A stretch of DNA of 10,535 nucleotides, from NCBI GenBank assembly GCA_024998705.1, contig JACOEF010000160.1:1-10535 (forward strand), in the 5' to 3' direction. Within the stretch, counting starts at the first letter, position 1. Every line of letters begins with the position of its first letter. A model generated the notes under the pieces. The model was not told the DNA's origin. It did not search any database and was given only the letters and a program-made list of their open reading frames with translations. This DNA comes from Nitrospira sp. (lineage in GTDB: Bacteria; Nitrospirota; Nitrospiria; Nitrospirales; Nitrospiraceae). Below, piece after piece: positions 6,303 to 10,535 of the stretch. Position numbers and translations under genes: made by a program.

Positions 6303-6548
6303 ATGATGCAGGCTGATGTGAAGCTCGATACGCTCGGGTATTTTTGCCCGATGCCGATTATTTTGACCTCGAAGAAGATCAAGGAACTTACGATGGGGCA
6401 GGTGCTGGAAATCGTGTCGGACGATGAAGGCATCAAGAAGGATATGCCGGCCTGGTGCGAGACGACCGGCCACGAAATGGTGGGGCTCGAAGAGGAGCAG
6501 AGTGCGTCCAAGCGGATCTATAAGGCCTTCGTCAAGAAAACCAAGTAG
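6303..6548 (+). CDS. tusA: TusA-family sulfur carrier protein
   Basis: At 81 residues, this has the size of SirA/TusA proteins, small cytoplasmic carriers that accept sulfur on a cysteine and pass it to partners. The defining motif is LGYFCPMPI, a CPxP with the active C15, followed by the amphipathic helix ILTSKKIKEL and the strand pattern of the family. A second cysteine, C52 (AWCETTGHE), lies where some homologues carry one. It is 21 bp downstream of the DsrE2-type gene, shares its promoter, and has a good ribosome binding site (GAGGGG about 5 nt before the ATG). Start at 6303 or the next codon 6306 is equally possible. An intrinsic terminator follows. Gene symbol is by family; a DsrE2-linked TusA may serve sulfur metabolism and not tRNA thiolation. 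Confidence 0.9.
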   Translation: MMQADVKLDTLGYFCPMPIILTSKKIKELTMGQVLEIVSDDEGIKKDMPAWCETTGHEMVGLEEEQSASKRIYKAFVKKTK

Positions 6549-6589
6549 GGGCGGCAGGCGCGCGAACGCGGGGCCGTCATGTGAGTAAC

Positions 6590-6624
6590 GCCGGAGGGCA
6601 TGGTCACCAGCCTCCGGCTTTTTT
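6590..6624 (+). terminator. Rho-independent terminator after tusA
   Basis: GCCGGAGG (6590-6597) pairs with CCTCCGGC (6611-6618), and the loop can form a small inner TGG/CCA pairing. Six T residues follow directly at 6619-6624. It lies 42 nt after the tusA stop and ends the dsrE2-tusA transcript. It also covers an in-frame ATG at 6600, arguing against that as the start of the next gene. Confidence 0.9.
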
Positions 6625-6674
6625 GTTGCCTCAGACTTCCAGGGCGGACCGGGTTGAGTGAGAGAGGGAACGTC

Positions 6675-8150
6675 GTGAGCCAGGTTGTTGAATGTGTCCC
6701 GAATTTCAGCGAGGGACGGAACGCCGAAATCGTCGACGCGTTAGCCGTAGTGGTCCGCTCAGTGCCCGGTGCTGTCCTGCTGGATTACACGAGGGACCCG
6801 GACCATCACCGGGCCGTGGTGACCTTCGCCGGTCGGCCCTACGCCGTGGCTGAGGTGGCCTTTCAGATGGTGCGACGGGCTTCCCAGTTGATCGATCTTC
6901 GAACCCATCACGGCGAACATCCGCGCGTCGGGGCGACGGATGTCGTCCCGTTCGTGCCGATTCGTGGCGTCAGTATGCAGGATTGTGTGCAATTGGCTCG
7001 CATGGTCGGTCAGCGTATCGGGAATGAGCTGAAGATTCCGGTGTTTTTGTATGAACAGGCGGCGACCACCTCCGAGCGGACACAGTTGGAGTGGATTCGG
7101 AAGGGTGGCTTGAAGGGACTGGCCGATCGGATGGCTAGCGATCCTGCGTGGGCGCCGGACTTCGGCCCGACGCATCTGCACCAGACAGCCGGGGCCACAG
7201 TGGTGGGGGCACGGTGGCCGCTGATTGCGTTCAATGTGAATTTGAAGAGTCGCGATCTTTCGGTTGCCAAGGCCATTGCCAAGTCGGTGCGTCAGTCGAG
7301 TGGCGGGTTGCCGTTCGTCAAAGCGATCGGTGTGGAGCTGACGAGCCAACAGCTCGTGCAAGTATCGATGAATCTGACGAACCATGAGGAGACCCCGCTC
7401 CATGTCGTGTTTGCGGCGGTGCAGCGTGAAGCGACGGCACGGGGCGTGGAAGTGGCCGGCACGGAGATCGTCGGATTGGTTCCAGAACAGGCCCTCATGG
7501 AGACGGCGCAGCAGGCGCTCTGTCTCACCCAATTTGACGGGCGACAGGTGCTTGAGGCGCGATTGGACCGCCCCGAATCCCGAGAGGCGATTGGGCGGCT
7601 GGGCCTGTCGCAGCCGTCTAAAGAGGTATCGCCTGTGTCGACGAAAACCGGGATGGCGGCGGGGAAGACGGCGGAATCTCAGGGGGTGACCGGTGGCAGC
7701 GTGGGGGCTGAGTCGGCGGCGTTCGCGGCCGGGTTGGGAATGATGGTGGCCAAGCTGAATCGTGCGCACGGGGTTGGGGCGCGCTTGACTGAGATTCGCA
7801 CGCGTCTTCACGAACTGGCGGAAGCGGATCGAGAGGCCTATGCACAGGTGCTGCAGGCGAGAAAACTTCCGATCACCCATCCGGATCGTCCGCTCCAACT
7901 CTCGTCGAACTTGCTGGGGGCGATCGAAACGCCGCTGGAAATTGTGAAGGTGTCTTGTGAGCTCATCCCGCTCTTACGTGGTCTCTTAGCACAAGCGAAA
8001 CCGGAGCTTCAGCCGGACCTGAAGATGGGGCTGGGACTCGCCAATGCCGTCATCGACGGGTGCCTTGGGATGATCGAAGAGAACATGAAAATCCAACCAA
8101 ATCAGCTACTTATTGCATCAATTCGAGGGCGTTTTTCCGCTGTGGAATAA
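6675..8150 (+). CDS. ftcD: Formiminotransferase-cyclodeaminase (glutamate formimidoyltransferase fused to cyclodeaminase)
   Basis: The 491-residue protein joins two folate enzymes. The N-terminal formiminotransferase (about 1-300) moves a formimino group between N-formimino-glutamate and tetrahydrofolate. It starts with the family signature VECVPNFSEGR and carries THHGEHPRVGATDVVPFVP with the catalytic H82. The C-terminal cyclodeaminase (about 338-491) converts formimino- to methenyl-tetrahydrofolate with release of ammonia. It shows a variant of the Gly-rich loop (TGGS, 339-342, where relatives usually have PGGGS) and the catalytic Asp in EADREAYAQVLQARKLP (D385). The linker (about 300-337) is short and Ser/Thr/Gly-rich, so the usual helix before the Gly loop seems reduced. 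The GTG at 6675 follows GAGAGGGA by 6 nt and is preferred over an ATG at 6600 inside a terminator. No histidine-degradation genes are nearby, so the formimino donor is unclear. Confidence 0.88.
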   Translation: MSQVVECVPNFSEGRNAEIVDALAVVVRSVPGAVLLDYTRDPDHHRAVVTFAGRPYAVAEVAFQMVRRASQLIDLRTHHGEHPRVGATDVVPFVPIRGVSMQDCVQLARMVGQRIGNELKIPVFLYEQAATTSERTQLEWIRKGGLKGLADRMASDPAWAPDFGPTHLHQTAGATVVGARWPLIAFNVNLKSRDLSVAKAIAKSVRQSSGGLPFVKAIGVELTSQQLVQVSMNLTNHEETPLHVVFAAVQREATARGVEVAGTEIVGLVPEQALMETAQQALCLTQFDGRQVLEARLDRPESREAIGRLGLSQPSKEVSPVSTKTGMAAGKTAESQGVTGGSVGAESAAFAAGLGMMVAKLNRAHGVGARLTEIRTRLHELAEADREAYAQVLQARKLPITHPDRPLQLSSNLLGAIETPLEIVKVSCELIPLLRGLLAQAKPELQPDLKMGLGLANAVIDGCLGMIEENMKIQPNQLLIASIRGRFSAVE

Positions 8151-8154
8151 ATGC

Positions 8155-8183
8155 TTGTGGATGCGAAATCGCTATGCTACACT
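8155..8183 (+). promoter_or_regulatory. Extended -10 promoter of rpsU
   Basis: TTGTGG (8155-8160) and TACACT (8178-8183) are 17 bp apart, and a TGC directly before the -10 forms an extended -10 element. Transcription would start near 8190, leaving a leader of about 70 nt before rpsU. The promoter begins 4 bp after the upstream stop codon. Confidence 0.55.
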
Positions 8184-8260
8184 CCGCCCTTCGATTCGTG
8201 GGCGCAAAACATGTTGAATATTCTGAAACTTCGGTGAAAGAGAGTCGAAGGTAGCTGACG

Positions 8261-8455
8261 ATGGAAATTAAGGTTTTCAATAACAACGTCGAAAAAGCCC
8301 TGAAGGTCGCCAAGAAGAAATTGGCGGGCGAAGGATTGTTCCGAGAACTGAAGCGCCGCCGCTACTACGAAAAGCCGAGCGTTCGGAAGAAGTCGAAAGA
8401 GCGAGAAGCTCAGCGTCGTCGGCAGAAGTGGCTCGCGAAGCGACGGCCCGAATAG
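8261..8455 (+). CDS. rpsU: 30S ribosomal protein bS21
   Basis: This 64-residue, very basic protein is bS21 of the small ribosomal subunit, which helps base-pairing of mRNA near the anti-Shine-Dalgarno. The N-terminal strand EIKVFNNNVEKALKVAKKKL and the central RELKRRRYYEKPSVRKKSKE are family hallmarks. The C-terminal tail is Arg/Lys-rich. The length is typical. The ATG at 8261 follows GAAGG by 9 nt, and a promoter of its own sits about 80 bp upstream. The usual dnaG/rpoD neighbours of the Escherichia operon are absent. An endonuclease III-family gene follows 71 bp downstream on the same strand without an obvious terminator between, so the two may be cotranscribed. Confidence 0.97.
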   Translation: MEIKVFNNNVEKALKVAKKKLAGEGLFRELKRRRYYEKPSVRKKSKEREAQRRRQKWLAKRRPE

Positions 8456-8526
8456 ACGTCAGGCGCTCGTTCCCTCCGACGACTTGTTCGACCACTCCCT
8501 GTTGAGTTCTCCACTCCCGCAGATCC

Positions 8527-9186
8527 ATGCAGGCGCAAGAGATCCACGCCGTCATCCGAACGGTCAAGCGGGAAATTTCCCGCTGGCCAGATCCGGTTGT
8601 CGGTGTCGTGGCCAGACAGTCAGGCCGTGATCCCTTCCTTGTGTTGGTGGCCTGTCTCCTCAGTCTACGCACCAAAGACAAGACCACAGCCGAAGCCAGC
8701 GCACGGCTCTTTGCCTTGGCGTCCACACCGGCCGCCATGCAGACGCTGACCCTCCCGGTCTTGGAGCGCGCCATCTATCCCGTCGGGTTCTATCGGACGA
8801 AGGCCAAGCAAATTCAGCAGATTTGTACCCAACTTCTTGAGCGCTATCATGGTCGGGTTCCGGACAAGATCGATGAATTGCTGACTCTGCCGGGGGTTGG
8901 GAGGAAGACGGCTAACCTGGTGGTGACCGTCGGGTATGAGAAGCCCGGGATTTGCGTCGATATTCACGTCCACCGGATCAGCAACCGGTGGGGATATGTG
9001 CAGACCAAGAGTCCCGACGAGACAGAAACAGCACTGCGCGAAAAGCTTCCTCGCAAGTATTGGATCACGTTCAACGACCTGCTCGTGCCCTACGGGCAGC
9101 ATCTGTGTCAGCCGGTCTCGCCATTCTGCAGCCAGTGCAAGATCGCCGCGTATTGCGGTCGGGTCGGGGTGACGCACTCCCGCTAG
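8527..9186 (+). CDS. nth: Endonuclease III-family DNA glycosylase/AP lyase
   Basis: This 219-residue base-excision repair enzyme removes oxidised pyrimidines and nicks abasic sites. All functional features are present. The helix-hairpin-helix LLTLPGVGRKTANLVV carries the catalytic lysine K127. GICVDIHVHRI carries the catalytic Asp D145. The C-terminal [4Fe-4S] loop C194-x6-C201-x2-C204-x5-C210 is complete. The stretch LLSLRTKDKTT replaces the LLSAQATD of the Escherichia enzyme and is closer to forms seen in archaea and thermophiles. The length matches the family. The ATG at 8527 has no clear ribosome binding site; translation may depend on the rpsU transcript. The symbol is by family, and a relative with different substrate preference cannot be excluded. 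Confidence 0.92.
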   Translation: MQAQEIHAVIRTVKREISRWPDPVVGVVARQSGRDPFLVLVACLLSLRTKDKTTAEASARLFALASTPAAMQTLTLPVLERAIYPVGFYRTKAKQIQQICTQLLERYHGRVPDKIDELLTLPGVGRKTANLVVTVGYEKPGICVDIHVHRISNRWGYVQTKSPDETETALREKLPRKYWITFNDLLVPYGQHLCQPVSPFCSQCKIAAYCGRVGVTHSR

Positions 9187-9282
9187 CTGTGGGGGGAGTA
9201 GTCGGTGCGCATCGATGATCACCGGATCGACGTTAACCCACGAGCCGGATCTCCTGAAAGTTCCTTACAAAGTTTGACGGAG

Positions 9283-9310
9283 TTGCGAGCCTGCACCTTC
9301 CGTGTAGAAT
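9283..9310 (+). promoter_or_regulatory. Candidate sigma-70 promoter of the MscS gene
   Basis: TTGCGA (9283-9288) and TAGAAT (9305-9310, 5 of 6) are separated by 16 bp. Transcription would start near 9317, giving a short leader that holds the GGGAGGA ribosome binding site. A better -35 match, TTGACG at 9274, is 25 bp from the -10 and so not usable. Confidence 0.5.
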
Positions 9311-9351
9311 GACGTGCCAGTCGAGTCTGTAGCCCTTCACGGGAGGAATTC

Positions 9352-10164
9352 ATGGAAAACGTGTCCAAGTACAACGAGCTGCTCATGACTTATGGGATTG
9401 CGTTCGGGAGCAAGGTACTCGGTGCTATTGCGCTCTGGGTGATCGGGGGATGGGTTATTACGCTTGTCGGCGGACTCACGACTAAGGCAATGGGGTCGCG
9501 GAGTGTGGATCCGACGCTGACTCGCTATACCGAGGCGGTCGTCAAGGTCGCACTGCGTATCGCTCTGATCATCGCGATACTTGGCGTCATGGGTGTGGAA
9601 ACCACCTCATTCGCGGCGCTCTTGGCGGCGGCCGGTATTGCCATCGGTGCGGCGTGGTCCGGCTTGTTGGCGAATTTCGCTGCGGGCGCGTTTCTGATGG
9701 TGCTTCGTCCGTTCAAGGTCGGTGACATGATCACTGCCGGCGGCGTTACTGGCGATGTGCTAGAGATCGGGGTGTTTGCCACCACACTTCAGACCGGGGA
9801 CAACGTGCGCGTGTACGTCGGTAATAATAAGATTTTCTCGGACAATATTGTGAACTACAGCCAAAATCCCTATCGCCGGGTCGATTTATCGGCTCAGTTG
9901 GCGCATGGCGTCGATTCCGGATCGGCGGTTTTGCAGATGAGGCGTGAAATTTCCACGATCCCCAATGTGCTGACTACCCCGCCGCCCGATATCGATGTGG
10001 TCGGATTCACGCCATCGGGCGCACTCCTTGCCGTCCGTCCCTACTGTGACAACAAACACTACTGGCAGGTGTTTTTCGATACCAATCGGGCGATCGAACG
10101 CGTGGCGGCGGCGGCCGGATGGCCGACACCGGCTCCGGTGCACGTTGCGGTGACCCGGCATTAG
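9352..10164 (+). CDS. mscS: MscS-family small-conductance mechanosensitive channel
   Basis: The 270-residue inner-membrane protein would release solutes when membrane tension rises on hypo-osmotic shock. Its size and layout match the Escherichia MscS minimal form. TM1 spans about residues 15-42 and TM2 about 60-81. The Ala/Gly-rich pore helix TM3 (about 86-120) ends in LRPFKVGD, the junction to the beta domain. The cytoplasmic part has NYSQNPYRRVD and an alpha/beta C-terminal region (about 178-270). The segment VYVGNNKIFSDNI stands where relatives usually have a PNG motif before K-I, a mild departure. The ATG at 9352 has the best ribosome binding site of the window (GGGAGGA). The gene has its own promoter and is not in an operon with the repair gene. 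Together with the Kef-type antiporter, it gives the region two ion-homeostasis genes, though they are 5 kb apart. Confidence 0.94.
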   Translation: MENVSKYNELLMTYGIAFGSKVLGAIALWVIGGWVITLVGGLTTKAMGSRSVDPTLTRYTEAVVKVALRIALIIAILGVMGVETTSFAALLAAAGIAIGAAWSGLLANFAAGAFLMVLRPFKVGDMITAGGVTGDVLEIGVFATTLQTGDNVRVYVGNNKIFSDNIVNYSQNPYRRVDLSAQLAHGVDSGSAVLQMRREISTIPNVLTTPPPDIDVVGFTPSGALLAVRPYCDNKHYWQVFFDTNRAIERVAAAAGWPTPAPVHVAVTRH

Positions 10165-10171
10165 TCGGGTC

Positions 10172-10202
10172 GATGCCGTGGGCTGCATCGGGTGACGGCA
10201 TC
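10172..10202 (+). terminator. Possible weak terminator after mscS
   Basis: GATGCCGT (10172-10179) is exactly complementary to ACGGCATC (10195-10202), with a 15 nt loop and a poor T-tract (TGTTTC) after it. It begins 8 nt after the mscS stop. The large loop and weak T-run make function uncertain. Confidence 0.35.
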
Positions 10203-10277
10203 TGTTTCGACGATGGTTGCGGGCTGCCGCCGTGGCGTTGTCTGACTGTTCGAAAAATCAAACTCTTCTGTCCCAGG

Positions 10278-10314
10278 ATGAGTCGAGGTGATACTCATGA
10301 AGTGTCTCGTGAGT
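10278..10314 (+). promoter_or_regulatory. Competing short inverted repeats in the leader of the last gene
   Basis: ATGAGT (10278-10283) can pair with ACTCAT (10293-10298). The same ACTCA can instead pair with a downstream TGAGT (10310-10314). The element lies about 30-70 nt before the ATG at 10346. The arms are only 5-6 bp, so either an operator half-site array or chance is possible. Confidence 0.2.
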
Positions 10315-10345
10315 GAGGCGTTCGATCCTATGGGAGGGAAGACGT

Positions 10346-10535
10346 ATGCTGATCAGCGCGAAAGGCCGTCTGGGATGGGCACTGTGTCTTGTGGTGGCGG
10401 CGGAACTGTTGAGCAGTGGATTTCCCGTGGACAGTCAGGCCGAATGGTATGTGGCCGGGCAGGCGGGATATGCGATGATCAGAGATCCGCGCAATACGCC
10501 GGTGACTGGTGAGCAAGCCGTCACTGGCATCCCGA
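10346..10535 (+). CDS. Exported, probably outer-membrane, protein (partial, N-terminus only)
   Basis: Only the first 63 codons are in the window; the frame is open at the right edge. The start is a Sec signal peptide: MLISAKGR as n-region, a hydrophobic core (LGWALCLVVAAELL), and a likely cleavage after SQA at residue 32. The mature protein begins EWYVAGQAGYAMI, an alternating aromatic/hydrophobic strand typical of the first strand of outer-membrane beta-barrel proteins. The ATG at 10346 is well supported by GGGAGGG ending 7 nt upstream. Family and function cannot be named from this fragment. It follows mscS by 181 bp and probably has its own promoter, which I could not place. Confidence 0.7.
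   Translation, partial: MLISAKGRLGWALCLVVAAELLSSGFPVDSQAEWYVAGQAGYAMIRDPRNTPVTGEQAVTGIP

Noticed and set aside
6600..6674. ATG start at 6600 for the formiminotransferase gene
   Set aside because: It lies in the loop of the intrinsic terminator, and the family's conserved N-terminus begins right after the GTG at 6675, which has a good ribosome binding site.
6759..7898. Long open frame (379 codons) on the minus strand inside the formiminotransferase gene
   Set aside because: It is antisense to a gene with clear catalytic motifs, and its Arg/His-rich product resembles no protein family.
9274..9310. TTGACG at 9274 as the -35 of the MscS promoter
   Set aside because: The spacing to TAGAAT is 25 bp, far outside the working range; TTGCGA at 9283 gives 16 bp.

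Overview
The window is about 10.5 kb of moderately GC-rich bacterial chromosome with ten genes: nine complete and one cut by the right edge. The gene set is a CPA2 antiporter with RCK domains, a Rieske oxygenase, a DsrE2-type protein with TusA, a formiminotransferase-cyclodeaminase, bS21, a [4Fe-4S] endonuclease III and MscS. Together with the signal-peptide/outer-membrane style of the two exported proteins, it resembles a diderm such as Nitrospira (Nitrospirota). That placement is inference from general resemblance. There is no rRNA, tRNA, CRISPR array, transposase or phage gene, so this looks like ordinary chromosome, not a mobile island.

Left part (1-2220). A minus-strand NodB-like polysaccharide deacetylase homologue with altered active-site motifs lies divergent to a small secreted protein on the plus strand. 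The gap between them holds a candidate promoter and a GAAC-N4-GTTC box. The small protein converges with a minus-strand HAD-family phosphatase.

Middle (2220-6625). The HAD gene and a Kef-type monovalent cation:proton antiporter are divergent. Between them lie two adjacent perfect inverted repeats, the most striking non-coding structure here. The antiporter ends 9 bp from a convergent Rieske non-heme iron oxygenase. That oxygenase in turn shares a 245 bp divergent control region with a DsrE2-tusA pair involved in sulfur or persulfide handling. This region carries two near-consensus sigma-70 promoters facing apart and a 12 bp palindrome between them. A clear intrinsic terminator closes the dsrE2-tusA unit.

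Right part (6675-10535). Next come a formiminotransferase-cyclodeaminase (folate one-carbon metabolism), rpsU behind its own extended -10 promoter, an endonuclease III-family DNA repair enzyme that may be cotranscribed with rpsU, a MscS channel with its own promoter and a strong ribosome binding site, and the start of an exported, probably outer-membrane, protein.

I see no obviously new multi-gene system. The observations most worth a second look are the twin hairpins at the HAD/antiporter divergent start, the shared oxygenase/dsrE2-tusA control region, the GAAC-N4-GTTC box, and the active-site substitutions in the deacetylase-like and HAD proteins.
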